Source of the DNA: Candidatus Aminicenantota bacterium
GTDB lineage: Bacteria; Acidobacteriota; Aminicenantia; JAMOAD01
NCBI GenBank assembly: GCA_027031485.1
Contig: JALVQI010000022.1
Coordinates: 1-50,231 of the forward strand
Direction: 5' to 3'
DNA length: 50,231 bases
The notes beneath the pieces are model-generated. The model did no database searches. It saw only the letters and a program-made list of their open reading frames with translations, and was not told the DNA's origin. The position numbers and the translations under genes were made by a program. Shown here in pieces: positions 34,441 to 42,762 of the stretch. Each line of letters begins with the position of its first letter. Within the stretch, counting starts at the first letter, position 1.

Positions 34441-35734
34441 GGTAGTAATGGCCGGGATACCCAATGTCGGTAAATCAACTCTTTTTAACAAACTTATCAG
34501 AAGGAAAAAATCGATAGTTCACCGAAAAGCGGGGATGACGAGGGATTTTGTTAAAGACATGGTAAATTATAATGATAGAATTTTCGAACTGTATGATACG
34601 GGAGGCTTTTTTGAGGAGGACGGGGAAATTTTTTCAAAAGTTAAAGATAGTGCTCTAAATCTTGCGAAAGAGAGTGATTTAATACTTTTTCTTCTGGATT
34701 CAAGAAGAGAGCTATTACCAATAGAGCGTGAATTATACAGGATCTTGAAAAAAACCGGGGTTAGGATAATAATGGTAATAAACAAAGTTGATACAGAGAA
34801 TAGTATGAAGATACAGGAAGCAGAAGCAAGTTTTATGGAATTCGGAGAAGAGCTAATAACTATATCATCCGAACACAATCATAGAATTGATGAACTCCTC
34901 GAACTTATTTTGAAAAATATTCCCGAAGCTTATCAAAAACAGGAAAGCAAAGGTTTGAAAATAGCAATAGTGGGGAAAACCAATGTTGGAAAATCTTCTC
35001 TTTTAAACAGAATATTAAATCAGGAAAGAGCCATTGTGAGCCCAACTCCCCACACAACAAGAGATATTCTGGATGAGGAAATCAAATACAATGGAAAGAA
35101 CTTTATTTTAATGGATACAGCTGGTATAAGGAAATTAAACAAATTAAAAGATTCCAGGGAGAAAGCGGCCATAATCAAAGCTGAAAAAAGCATTCCCGGC
35201 GCCGATGTGATAATTTTTGTTCTTGATCTTTCGGAAAACTTTACAAAACAGGATATGAGAATTGCGGGGCTTATTAAGGATAACATGAAACCGGTGGTAA
35301 TGGCTTTAAATAAATGGGATCTGCTCAAAGATAAAAATAGGGGAGATAAAATAATAAAAGAGATAGATTCGAAATTCCACTTTTTAAAATTTGCGCCCAA
35401 GGCTTTTGTATCTGCAAAAACAGGTAAAAATATACTAAAGCTTCTTGATTTAAGTCTGGTGGTTTACGAAAACTATAAAAGGAAAATTCCCACTTCAGAA
35501 CTAAATGACTTTTTTGAAAGAATAAATAATAAGAGTCCGATTTTAACGGTTGATTCAAACCCTATAAAAATAAAGTATTTGACCCAAATAAAATGCGGTC
35601 CCCCTGTTTTTGCTCTTTTTGCATCTTCAGCTAAAAAATTAATGCCTTCTGCCGAATCCTTTCTGGAAAAACAGTTCAGAGCAGCTTTTGACTTCGAAGG
35701 CACGCCGATTAAATTTATAGTAAGAAAAAAATAG
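34424..35734 (+). CDS. der: Ribosome-assembly GTPase Der (EngA)
   Basis: A 436-residue protein with two tandem GTPase domains and a C-terminal KH-like domain, the arrangement unique to Der, which is essential for 50S subunit maturation. G-domain 1 has GIPNVGKSTLF, DTGG and NKVD. G-domain 2 has GKTNVGKSSLL, DTAG (in ILMDTAGIRKL) and NKWD. The KH-like part ends FEGTPIKFIVRKK, a typical Der terminus. Length is normal. It starts inside the small membrane protein gene and its stop directly abuts the next start (TAGATG). Confidence 0.97.
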   Translation: MKKIPKVVMAGIPNVGKSTLFNKLIRRKKSIVHRKAGMTRDFVKDMVNYNDRIFELYDTGGFFEEDGEIFSKVKDSALNLAKESDLILFLLDSRRELLPIERELYRILKKTGVRIIMVINKVDTENSMKIQEAEASFMEFGEELITISSEHNHRIDELLELILKNIPEAYQKQESKGLKIAIVGKTNVGKSSLLNRILNQERAIVSPTPHTTRDILDEEIKYNGKNFILMDTAGIRKLNKLKDSREKAAIIKAEKSIPGADVIIFVLDLSENFTKQDMRIAGLIKDNMKPVVMALNKWDLLKDKNRGDKIIKEIDSKFHFLKFAPKAFVSAKTGKNILKLLDLSLVVYENYKRKIPTSELNDFFERINNKSPILTVDSNPIKIKYLTQIKCGPPVFALFASSAKKLMPSAESFLEKQFRAAFDFEGTPIKFIVRKK

Positions 35735-36883
35735 ATGGATAGTATAAAAGTTCTTCATATAATAACAGAGCTTGAATTGGGTGGTGCTCAGCTTTTCACT
35801 TTGAAAACAGTCAAAAAGCTTGACCCTCAACTTTTTGACACCTATTTAATTGCAAATTGTAAGGGAATGTTAAATGATAAAGTTTCCCTTTATACAAAAA
35901 ATTTCGATTGTATTCCCTCCTTAATAAGAGAAATTTCTCCTTTAAAAGATTTAATCACATTTTTTAAGCTTTACAAAAGAATAAAGAAGATCAAACCGTC
36001 TATTGTTCATACTCACAGTTCGAAAGCGGGTATTTTAGGAAGATGGGCAGCCTTTTTTGCAAGGGTTCCTATTATTATTCATACTGTTCACGGTTTTGCA
36101 TTCAGTCCGTATCATTCCATAGTCAGAAGAAAATTCTATATTTTTCTTGAAAAATTAACGGGTAAAATAACAGATTTTCATATCTTTGTTTCCGATGATA
36201 ATAAAGAAGAGGCAATAAAACTGAATATCTCAAAAGGAGAAAAGTCGGGAGTCATAAGGAGCATAGTTTCCCTTGAAAAATTCTTTAACAATAGGGATAA
36301 GAAAATAATTCTCAGGGAAAGATGGAAATTTCCCGAAAATAAATTTATTGTAGGAGGGGTTTTCTGTTTCAAACCTCAAAAGGATCCTGTCGGTTTTGTT
36401 GAAATAGCAAATCTTGTCTTAAAAAGGAATAAAAATTTTGAATTCATTATCGCCGGAGACGGCTATGTGAAAAGTGCAATGCTGGAGAAAATCAAAGAGT
36501 ACGGGATTGAAGATAAAGTAAAATTTTTAGGTTGGATAAATAATCCGGAAGAGTTAATTCCTGCATTTGATCTCCTGCTTCTTCCCTCTCTGTGGGAAGG
36601 TCTTCCTCAGGTGATAGTCCAGGCGATTGTAAGTAAAGTCCCTGTTATCGCAACCTCTGTTAATGGGACAAGAGAGATAATAAAGAATGGAGAAAATGGT
36701 TTCACCTTTTCCCCTAAAAACTACGAAAGAGCTGCTGAGTTAATAATCAATCTCTTTGAGAACAGATTTTCAGACAAAGAACTTGAAAGCGAATCATTGA
36801 GAATTTTTAATGAGTTTAATCCGGATAAAATGGTGGAAAAACAGAAGGAACTTTACCTTAAGCTCTTAAAAAATGTTAAATAG
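35735..36883 (+). CDS. Glycosyltransferase family 4 protein
   Basis: The 382-residue GT-B enzyme has the N-terminal glycine-rich motif ELGGAQLFTLK and HTHSSKAGILGRWAA followed by IIHTVHGFAF in the acceptor domain. The C-terminal donor domain has GGVFCFKPQKDP, IIAGDGY and PSLWEGLPQVIVQAI. The usual second Glu of the E-x7-E motif is Gln here, a variant I know from EpsD-like GT4 enzymes. It is predicted to transfer a sugar from a nucleotide-sugar donor in cell-surface polysaccharide synthesis; specific sugars are unknown. There is no gap to der and a short overlap with the next gene. Confidence 0.9.
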   Translation: MDSIKVLHIITELELGGAQLFTLKTVKKLDPQLFDTYLIANCKGMLNDKVSLYTKNFDCIPSLIREISPLKDLITFFKLYKRIKKIKPSIVHTHSSKAGILGRWAAFFARVPIIIHTVHGFAFSPYHSIVRRKFYIFLEKLTGKITDFHIFVSDDNKEEAIKLNISKGEKSGVIRSIVSLEKFFNNRDKKIILRERWKFPENKFIVGGVFCFKPQKDPVGFVEIANLVLKRNKNFEFIIAGDGYVKSAMLEKIKEYGIEDKVKFLGWINNPEELIPAFDLLLLPSLWEGLPQVIVQAIVSKVPVIATSVNGTREIIKNGENGFTFSPKNYERAAELIINLFENRFSDKELESESLRIFNEFNPDKMVEKQKELYLKLLKNVK

Positions 36884-37718
36884 TTTTTTGGAAATCAACG
36901 GAAGTTTCTCAAAGTTAGCAAAGAAAAGATTTTCCTGCAGAACCTTTGACGGAAAGGGGATAGAAGAAAAAAAGCTTAATGATGTAAAGAATATTTTAAA
37001 CAAAGGAAACAAAAAATTTGATTTTTTCAGAGCTGGTGTTGTGGATAAAAAAAATCTCAAACAAAATAGGTTTTTCACGACAGGTACCTATGGAATGTTC
37101 AAAGGTGATAGATACTATGTCGTTGGAATTTTGAAATACAAAAAAACTTTTGATTGGGTGAGATACGGATATTTAATGGAAAATTTAATAATATTTCTTA
37201 CTGAAGAAGGATTTAACACCTGCTGGATCGGGGGAGTGTTTGACAGAAGAGGATTTGGAAGTGAGATAGGAATTAAGGATGATGAGAGAGTTCCTGCTGT
37301 TATTCCCTTCGGATACTGCGGAGAAAAAAGAACTTTAAGGGATAAAATCGTGCGCTGGAGCGCCAAGGGAGATAAAAGAAAACCGTTTGAAAAACTATTT
37401 TTTATTGAAAAAGAGGGGCATTCAATCGATGAAAATTTGATAAAATCAATCCTTGAAAATGTAAGAATCGCTCCTTCCGCTTCAAACAAACAGCCCTGGA
37501 GAATTTTCTATAAGAGCAGAAGGTTTGACCTTTATCTTAAAAGGGACAAGATTTACGGCAAACTAATTCCCTCTTCGGATCTTCAAATGATTGACATGGG
37601 AATTGCAGCATATCATCTGGAACAATCAGCTCTGGAAAAAGGAATTAAAGGATATTGGAAAAAAGAAAAAAAATTAAGAAAAGAAAATCTTACTTATATA
37701 ATATCTTTTTACCTTTAA
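36873..37718 (+). CDS. TM1586-type nitroreductase family protein
   Basis: The 281-residue product belongs to the nitroreductase-like group in which one chain contains both halves of the fold. Visible elements are RFSCRTFDGKGIEEKKL at the N-terminus, the LMENLIIFLTEEGFNTCWIGG segment, VPAVIPFGYCG, and the second-half IAPSASNKQPWRIFY, a flavin-binding type loop. An FMN-dependent oxidoreductase role is expected, but the substrate is unknown. Its ATG overlaps the GT4 stop by 11 bp, making it the last gene of the plus-strand operon. It ends 3 bp before the csrA stop on the other strand. Confidence 0.8.
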   Translation: MLNSFLEINGSFSKLAKKRFSCRTFDGKGIEEKKLNDVKNILNKGNKKFDFFRAGVVDKKNLKQNRFFTTGTYGMFKGDRYYVVGILKYKKTFDWVRYGYLMENLIIFLTEEGFNTCWIGGVFDRRGFGSEIGIKDDERVPAVIPFGYCGEKRTLRDKIVRWSAKGDKRKPFEKLFFIEKEGHSIDENLIKSILENVRIAPSASNKQPWRIFYKSRRFDLYLKRDKIYGKLIPSSDLQMIDMGIAAYHLEQSALEKGIKGYWKKEKKLRKENLTYIISFYL

Positions 37719-37721
37719 GAA

Positions 37722-37967
37722 TTACTGTTCTTCAATCTTACTGTTTTTAATTAATTTTTTGAAAAGATCGAGTGAATTTGTATTTATCTGGGCTGCTTTT
37801 ATGTTAAGATCTTTTACCTTTTCAAGAAGCTCCTCTCTGACTATGCTTATCTCTTTCGGAGCTTCAATCCCCAATTCAACTCCGGAAGATCCAATGGAAA
37901 GTACTTTTATTTTTATTTTATCTCCTATGTATATTGACTGCCCTGATTTTCTTGTGAGAACTAACAC
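37722..37967 (-). CDS. csrA: Carbon storage / translational regulator CsrA
   Basis: An 81-residue CsrA, a dimeric RNA-binding protein that represses or stabilises mRNAs through GGA motifs. The family N-terminus MLVLTRKSGQSIYIGDKIKI and the RNA-contacting GIEAPKEISIVREE are intact; the C-terminal helix is ~15 residues longer than in E. coli. The start is GTG, sharing its G with the fliW stop (TAGTG), with GGAG about 8 bp upstream. It is the last gene of the flagellar operon and adjoins its antagonist FliW, as in many flagellated bacteria. Confidence 0.96.
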   Translation of the reverse strand: MLVLTRKSGQSIYIGDKIKIKVLSIGSSGVELGIEAPKEISIVREELLEKVKDLNIKAAQINTNSLDLFKKLIKNSKIEEQ

Positions 37968-38437
37968 TAAATATACTCCTTCTCTTTTTTCATTTTAAGA
38001 ATTTCCCTGGAGAAAAGAGGTTCTTCCACATCATAATCATCATTTAAAAGAATTATCTGCCTACCTCTCTTTTCCTTAAGATTTATCAAAATAGGAGCCT
38101 TTAAATTCACTATACTTTTTTCTATCTCTTTGTCTGCAACAATTACACATAGAGTAAGCCACTGCTCCCTCTTTTCGAGATTTTTCAATCCGATTTTCCA
38201 GTGTTCCTCTGCGGGAATCACCATTTTGTAATTTGCTCGAATTAGATGGGGGTCAATAACCATTAAGGCGATATCGGGATTATCCACAGACTGAAGCCAT
38301 TTGAATGGCTGCATATCGGGGTTCTCAATTATTACCCATCTCTTTAGGTCATAAAACCCTATAATCCCCTCTTCAAAATCAATAATCGCTTCTTCGGGGA
38401 ACTCCAACTCTCCAAAGTTTTTAGTTTTTATTTTCAT
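37967..38437 (-). CDS. fliW: Flagellar assembly factor FliW
   Basis: The 156-residue protein matches FliW, which binds CsrA and flagellin so that CsrA is released when flagellin is exported. Typical segments are FGELEFPEEAIIDFEEGIIGF at the N-terminus, FKWLQSVDNPDIALMVIDP, and NLKAPILINLKEKRGRQIIL near the C-terminus. It lies 6 bp after flgL and overlaps csrA by one base, supporting tightly linked expression of the pair. No flagellin gene is in the window. Confidence 0.95.
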   Translation of the reverse strand: MKIKTKNFGELEFPEEAIIDFEEGIIGFYDLKRWVIIENPDMQPFKWLQSVDNPDIALMVIDPHLIRANYKMVIPAEEHWKIGLKNLEKREQWLTLCVIVADKEIEKSIVNLKAPILINLKEKRGRQIILLNDDYDVEEPLFSREILKMKKEKEYI

Positions 38438-38443
38438 TCCTTA

Positions 38444-39331
38444 TTATCCCAGATAATCAAATAAAGTCAATCTCTGAATTCTTGACATACTTTGAAGAGT
38501 CACCCTTAAACCTGTTTCCTCCTTTGTTAAGTTTGATATGGCCTCAGCCATATCGGCGTCTTCAAGACCGGAGATTTTTTCCTGTATATTTGTTGAAAAC
38601 TCTTTTAAACTGTTTCTCATAATATCCATTTCACTCATTCTGTTTCCTAAAATACTCCTTTGATATGCTATATTATCAACCACAGCACCCAAATCCTCTA
38701 TATCGTTCGCGACAGCATTACTGTTTCCGGCATTCAGATGATCTCTTATATTTGCAAGGACTTCAAAAACATTAGCTCCCGGAGCTGTAAACACCTGATC
38801 TCCGGTTAAATTGGTACTTATCCTTATGGAATATCCTATCTGAGCATCAATTGTATTCGAATTGCCATTGTAAACAACAGTTCCCGCGACCTCTGTAAAT
38901 GGTGTTGTATCAGTTAGGGTGCCGGAAAAGAGATATCTGTTCATCACTCTTGTATTTGCAAGATCCATTATCTGCTCTCTTATCTGATCTATATCATTGG
39001 CGATCAATCTTTTCTGGTTAATGTCCATTGTATCCGTAGCACCCTGGCTTGCATCGGTTATGGCTTTGTTTAACACAGTTTGTACTTTGTTTAAAACATC
39101 TTCGGCATTGGAAAGATAGACTCTTGCTGTATCAAGATTTCTGATGAATTGCTCTATTTGCCCCTTTCTGTCCTTTAAACCTAAAGCAAAGGATGCTCCG
39201 GAAGGATCATCGGAAATCTTATTTATCTTTTTCCCCGATGTTGTTTGTTTTATAGCTTCATCATATCTTAATTTTGTTAAATTAATGTAAAAGAGGGAAT
39301 CCCTATACCAGATACTTTCATTTGCTCTCAT
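38444..39331 (-). CDS. flgL: Flagellar hook-filament junction protein FlgL
   Basis: This 295-residue hook-associated protein 3 joins hook and filament. It has flagellin-like ends: an N-terminal coiled region with TSGKKINKISDDPSGASFAL and FIRNLDTARVYLSNAEDVL, and a C-terminal helix NLTKEETGLRVTLQSMSRIQ. The middle domain is short, so the protein is near the small end of the FlgL range. It follows flgK by 3 bp. A separate flagellin is unlikely because the central VMNRYLFSGT motif is FlgL-specific. Confidence 0.93.
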   Translation of the reverse strand: MRANESIWYRDSLFYINLTKLRYDEAIKQTTSGKKINKISDDPSGASFALGLKDRKGQIEQFIRNLDTARVYLSNAEDVLNKVQTVLNKAITDASQGATDTMDINQKRLIANDIDQIREQIMDLANTRVMNRYLFSGTLTDTTPFTEVAGTVVYNGNSNTIDAQIGYSIRISTNLTGDQVFTAPGANVFEVLANIRDHLNAGNSNAVANDIEDLGAVVDNIAYQRSILGNRMSEMDIMRNSLKEFSTNIQEKISGLEDADMAEAISNLTKEETGLRVTLQSMSRIQRLTLFDYLG

Positions 39332-39334
39332 TTA

Positions 39335-40774
39335 TCACCTCCCTAAATTGACCATTATATCAGCCATCTTGTCAACAACACCCATAAATCTGGCCATAAC
39401 CTGATAAGCCTTTTCAAATTGAATCAATGTGGCGCTCTCCTCATCAAGTGAAACAGATGACACCTCACTTCTTCTGTCCTTCAGGCTTAATAAAACCTCC
39501 TCCTGAGCGGTCTCTCTTGTATAAGCATCCTTGGCTTCCGCTCCGACAAGTGTTACGAGTTGATGGTAATAGTCATGAAAGGTTCCGTAATCAAAGGTTC
39601 CGTCATTATCACTATCAACAGTATTGTAAGCCCTTTCAAGATCAGCTATGCTCAAGGCAATCTCATTGTTGCCTACCTCACCAAGAGCCGAAGAGGCCGC
39701 TACAGCTTCAGGGTCGTCTGCAATCGCAGGATTAACTTCCATGTGCGCCGCTGCTCCTGTATAATCTCCCGGTGCCACAGGCGTAAATGGAGTGAAAAAG
39801 TTTACCCCTGTGTTTCCATTTAAATCAAAACCTGTGCTGTGAAGGTTATTAACATTTGTTATTATTCCGTAAGCAAGATTATCAAGTCTCTTTATATATT
39901 CGGGAATATTTGTGTCTCTCATTTCTATCAGACCATTGAGCTCTCCTCCGCTTATCTGATATGTAATATCAACGAGATGATCTGCTTCATTTATATAAAC
40001 ATCATAATAATTATAATTTGTTGCATCCTTTTGAATCTCAAGGTGGTTCGCCTGATTTCCGACAACAAAAGGCCTTCCACCAACCTCCACTGTCACCTGT
40101 CCCATCTCATTTTCATAAACATTTATTCCGACCTTTTCCCCAAGATCCTGAAGAAGTTTGTTCCTTCTATCTCTGAGGTCGTTCATTTCAGCGCCTCCCA
40201 CTTCTCCTTCTGTTATTTGCTGATTCAATGAAGCAATTTCATCCCCAAGTTGATTTATATCCTCAACCATCAAAGCAACATCATTATTTTGAACAGCCTG
40301 CTGTTCCCTTAATCTTCTGTAAGTTTCTTTAATCTTATCGGCAAGAACTTTTGCATTGTTTAAAACAGTGGTTCTTTCCGGCATACCTGTAGGATTGTTT
40401 GCAAGATCATTCCATGAATTAAAAAATTTTTCCATTATTTTGGAAATTCCCGTATCTGTCTGTTCCTGAAAAATAGCTTCTATAATCTTAAAGGCACCTC
40501 CTAAATAGGAAGCTTTACCTTTTGTCTGTATCTCTTTCTGTATTTGATATTCAAGATATTTATCCCTTATTCCGTGAACTTTGATAATATCAACTCCGAC
40601 ACCAACTGATCTGAAACCCAATTTAAAAGGTTTTACGACTCCCAATTCAACCCTCTGTCTTGAATATTCGGGAGTATTTACATTTGCTATATTATGTCCG
40701 ATTACATGAAATACAAATTGATGGGTTAAAAGACTTTTTTTTGCCAGCTCAAGTGAGCTAAAAAGGTCAACCAT
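39335..40774 (-). CDS. flgK: Flagellar hook-associated protein FlgK
   Basis: This 479-residue hook-associated protein 1 has the family N-terminus, in which VIGHNIANVNTPEYSRQRVEL carries the rod/hook ANVNTPGY-type motif. The FFNSWNDLANNPTGMPERT segment follows, and the C-terminus SVSLDEESATLIQFEKAYQVMARF is diagnostic for FlgK. It is shorter than E. coli FlgK (~547 aa), the difference lying in the exposed middle domain. It sits between its putative chaperone gene flgN and flgL, a standard order. Confidence 0.96.
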   Translation of the reverse strand: MVDLFSSLELAKKSLLTHQFVFHVIGHNIANVNTPEYSRQRVELGVVKPFKLGFRSVGVGVDIIKVHGIRDKYLEYQIQKEIQTKGKASYLGGAFKIIEAIFQEQTDTGISKIMEKFFNSWNDLANNPTGMPERTTVLNNAKVLADKIKETYRRLREQQAVQNNDVALMVEDINQLGDEIASLNQQITEGEVGGAEMNDLRDRRNKLLQDLGEKVGINVYENEMGQVTVEVGGRPFVVGNQANHLEIQKDATNYNYYDVYINEADHLVDITYQISGGELNGLIEMRDTNIPEYIKRLDNLAYGIITNVNNLHSTGFDLNGNTGVNFFTPFTPVAPGDYTGAAAHMEVNPAIADDPEAVAASSALGEVGNNEIALSIADLERAYNTVDSDNDGTFDYGTFHDYYHQLVTLVGAEAKDAYTRETAQEEVLLSLKDRRSEVSSVSLDEESATLIQFEKAYQVMARFMGVVDKMADIMVNLGR

Positions 40775-40775
40775 T

Positions 40776-41261
40776 TCAGACCTCCCCTAACAAAGATGAT
40801 TCACTGACGGTTATATCTCCCTGCTTATTATACAGATATTCATCCCTATTGCTTGAAATAATCTTTCTCATTGAGATATTAAATAAAATAAGTTTTTCTA
40901 TGACAAGTTTGTTAATAATATTTATATCTATAAGTTTTTTTAAATTTTCCTCAATAATTCTTCCCAATTCGGAAATCTCTTTCCCTCCGTATTTTTCTAT
41001 CAACTCCCAGCTAATTTCAGTTCTCCTTATTCCCAGAACTTTTGCAAGTTTTATGAGAATTCTCTCTCTCGTTTCTTCTAATATTTTTATCTTTATTTCA
41101 AGATTCTCCACCTTTGAAATCCTTTTTTCAATTGCTTCCATTTTGTTTTTTCTTAAAGCATTTCTCAATTCAATGCTTTCATTAAAAGCTTCCATTAAGA
41201 TTTTAAGATAATCTTTCATAAAAAGATAAAATTCTTTAAAAATTTTGTCTCTTTCTCCCAT
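40776..41261 (-). CDS. flgN: FlgN-like flagellar export chaperone
   Basis: The 161-residue product is almost entirely helical and coiled-coil, with no signal peptide or membrane helix. Its hydrophobic heptads and the pattern of charged pairs fit FlgN, the chaperone that delivers FlgK and FlgL to the export gate. Sequence conservation in this family is low, so the assignment rests mainly on size, helicity and position one base upstream of flgK. A general coiled-coil flagellar protein is the alternative. Confidence 0.7.
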   Translation of the reverse strand: MGERDKIFKEFYLFMKDYLKILMEAFNESIELRNALRKNKMEAIEKRISKVENLEIKIKILEETRERILIKLAKVLGIRRTEISWELIEKYGGKEISELGRIIEENLKKLIDINIINKLVIEKLILFNISMRKIISSNRDEYLYNKQGDITVSESSLLGEV

Positions 41262-41262
41262 T

Positions 41263-41577
41263 TTAGACCTCTACATCTATTATTTTTCCTTCCTCTTCCT
41301 CTTCATCTTCTTCATCAACCTTTTCATCTTCCTCTTTTTCCTTGCTCTCTCTTTTTTCCTCTTTTAACCTTAATCTTTTTCTTCTTTCATCATCTCTGAT
41401 AATTGAACCTTCGGTTTCTGCAGTACCCTGAACTTCTTTCCTGCTCACTTCATCGGTCTCGGCAAGATATTGAGAAAACTCCACCTCTCCTGTTTCCGGT
41501 TTTAATGGATCATTTGATTTTCTTATCACAGGAAATGGTTTGGGAGTATTTCTGCTTATCTTACCTATCTCTGCCAT
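41263..41577 (-). CDS. Small acidic-tailed protein in flagellar operon, unknown
   Basis: The 104-residue product is not recognised. The N-terminal ~50 residues are polar with several Pro; the C-terminal half is a highly charged, low-complexity stretch (Lys/Arg-rich, then Glu/Asp-rich) ending IIDVEV. It is predicted to be disordered. It lies 3 bp after flgM and one base before flgN, so it is almost certainly cotranslated. A role as a flagellar chaperone, an export substrate or a spacer protein is conceivable but unsupported. Confidence 0.6.
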   Translation of the reverse strand: MAEIGKISRNTPKPFPVIRKSNDPLKPETGEVEFSQYLAETDEVSRKEVQGTAETEGSIIRDDERRKRLRLKEEKRESKEKEEDEKVDEEDEEEEEGKIIDVEV

Positions 41578-41580
41578 TTT

Positions 41581-41889
41581 TTACACCAATTTGTCAATGA
41601 GGTTTTCTTCTAAAATTTTATCAGCTACTTTCCCTTCATCCACTTTGTATTCATTTTTTTCCAGTTTATTTTTAATTGCTTCAACCTTTTTCATTCTGAT
41701 ATCAGGCAATTTTTCAATCTCTTTTTTTGCCTTATACAAGATTTCGCTTTCCTTTGAAATATCAACAACATCAACATTTGTATTCACATCCTTGCTATCA
41801 GAAGAGGTTTTTGAGTCCTTTGTTTTTTCAATCTTGTTCTTCAAAATTTCCGAGCTCTTTTCAATATCATTTGTTTTGATAATCTTCAT
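41581..41889 (-). CDS. flgM: Anti-sigma-28 factor FlgM
   Basis: A 102-residue FlgM, which holds the flagellar sigma factor FliA inactive until it is exported through the finished hook-basal body. The N-terminus is polar and likely disordered. The C-terminal half has the family pattern: VDISKESEILYKAKKEIEKL, then LPDIRMKKVEAIKNKLE, then EYKVDEGKVADKILEENL. Its position next to the flgN-flgK-flgL genes is standard. Its ATG overlaps the flgJ/M23 stop by 4 bp. Confidence 0.88.
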   Translation of the reverse strand: MKIIKTNDIEKSSEILKNKIEKTKDSKTSSDSKDVNTNVDVVDISKESEILYKAKKEIEKLPDIRMKKVEAIKNKLEKNEYKVDEGKVADKILEENLIDKLV

Positions 41890-42761
41890 AGAATCCTCCT
41901 CTTATCATAATTATCCACTCTTTTATTCGGAATATTTTCATAAAACTTGAAAATACTTAACTCTTGAAGAGGATTGTAAACTTTATCTCCCCGTCTCAAC
42001 TCAAAATGCAAATGCGGACCGGTGGATCTTCCCGTGCTGCCAACATTACCTATGACCATTCCTTTGCCAACCTCTTCTCCTGTTTTAACTTTAATATCTT
42101 TTAAATGTGCATAATAGCTTTTAATTCCATTTTTGTGTTCAAGTATGATAAGGTTTCCGTAACCTCCCTTTCTTCCCGCAAAAACAACTTTTCCTGATTC
42201 TGCGGAGTGAACAGGAGTTCCTTCGGGAGATTTTATGTCAATTCCTTTATGAAACGCTTTTTTCCCGGTGAAAGGATCTATTCTCCATCCGAACGGAGAA
42301 CTAATTCTTCCTTTCACAGGAGGAGTAAATTTCAGATGAAAATTCAGCTCTGTTTTTATATCTCTTGTATGTTTCAGAATTTGCTTTTTCTCTTTGAGAG
42401 GATTATCCGAATTTTGAGTAAGATTGAGTTTGTCCATTAGTTGTTCGACTATTAAATCCTGAAGGCCGAGGCCTCCGATAGCTACAATACTCTGGCTTAA
42501 ATAATAATCCTGCATCTCTCTGTAAAAACCTAAATTAAGTCCATAATTATCTTCATCTTTTTTTATTATCTTCTCAGCTTCCCTTGCTGTTTTAAGAAGG
42601 GTTTCTATAAAAACTTCCTCAAACTGCCCGGCAATTTCTTTTAGTTTTGCCTTTTTTTCCTCAGGAGTTAACTTTGATAAATCAGAGGTATTAAGCTTTT
42701 CTCCTGATCTTAATAAAACAAATGGATCTACTACAGGAATATTACCGAAACCTCCGCTCAT
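41886..42761 (-). CDS. flgJ: FlgJ-type rod-binding domain fused to M23 peptidase
   Basis: The 291-residue product combines two modules. Residues ~35-112 match the FlgJ N-terminal rod-binding domain (IAGQFEEVFIETLLKTAREAE and YYLSQSIVAIGGLGLQDLI). Residues ~145-285 form a LytM/M23 metallopeptidase with SPFGWRIDPFTGK, His171 and Asp175 in HKGIDI, His219 in YYAHL and the HLH motif at 250-252, so the zinc and catalytic residues are all present. In E. coli FlgJ the second module is a glucosaminidase; here a peptide cross-link hydrolase replaces it. It would open peptidoglycan for rod passage. There is no signal peptide, as expected for a flagellar export substrate. It lies 1 bp after flgI. Confidence 0.9.
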   Translation of the reverse strand: MSGGFGNIPVVDPFVLLRSGEKLNTSDLSKLTPEEKKAKLKEIAGQFEEVFIETLLKTAREAEKIIKKDEDNYGLNLGFYREMQDYYLSQSIVAIGGLGLQDLIVEQLMDKLNLTQNSDNPLKEKKQILKHTRDIKTELNFHLKFTPPVKGRISSPFGWRIDPFTGKKAFHKGIDIKSPEGTPVHSAESGKVVFAGRKGGYGNLIILEHKNGIKSYYAHLKDIKVKTGEEVGKGMVIGNVGSTGRSTGPHLHFELRRGDKVYNPLQELSIFKFYENIPNKRVDNYDKRRIL

Positions 42762-42762
42762 C

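Noticed and set aside
39427-39735. 102-aa plus-strand ORF over flgK (Pro/Arg/Gln-rich)
   Set aside because: It is antisense to flgK with composition unlike other proteins in the window; a shadow frame.
40335-40362. Sigma-28-like GCCGATAA with TAAA upstream on the minus strand inside flgK
   Set aside because: Spacing is 16 rather than 15, it lies in the middle of a well-conserved coding segment, and the motif encodes ordinary residues (ADKI), so chance is likely.
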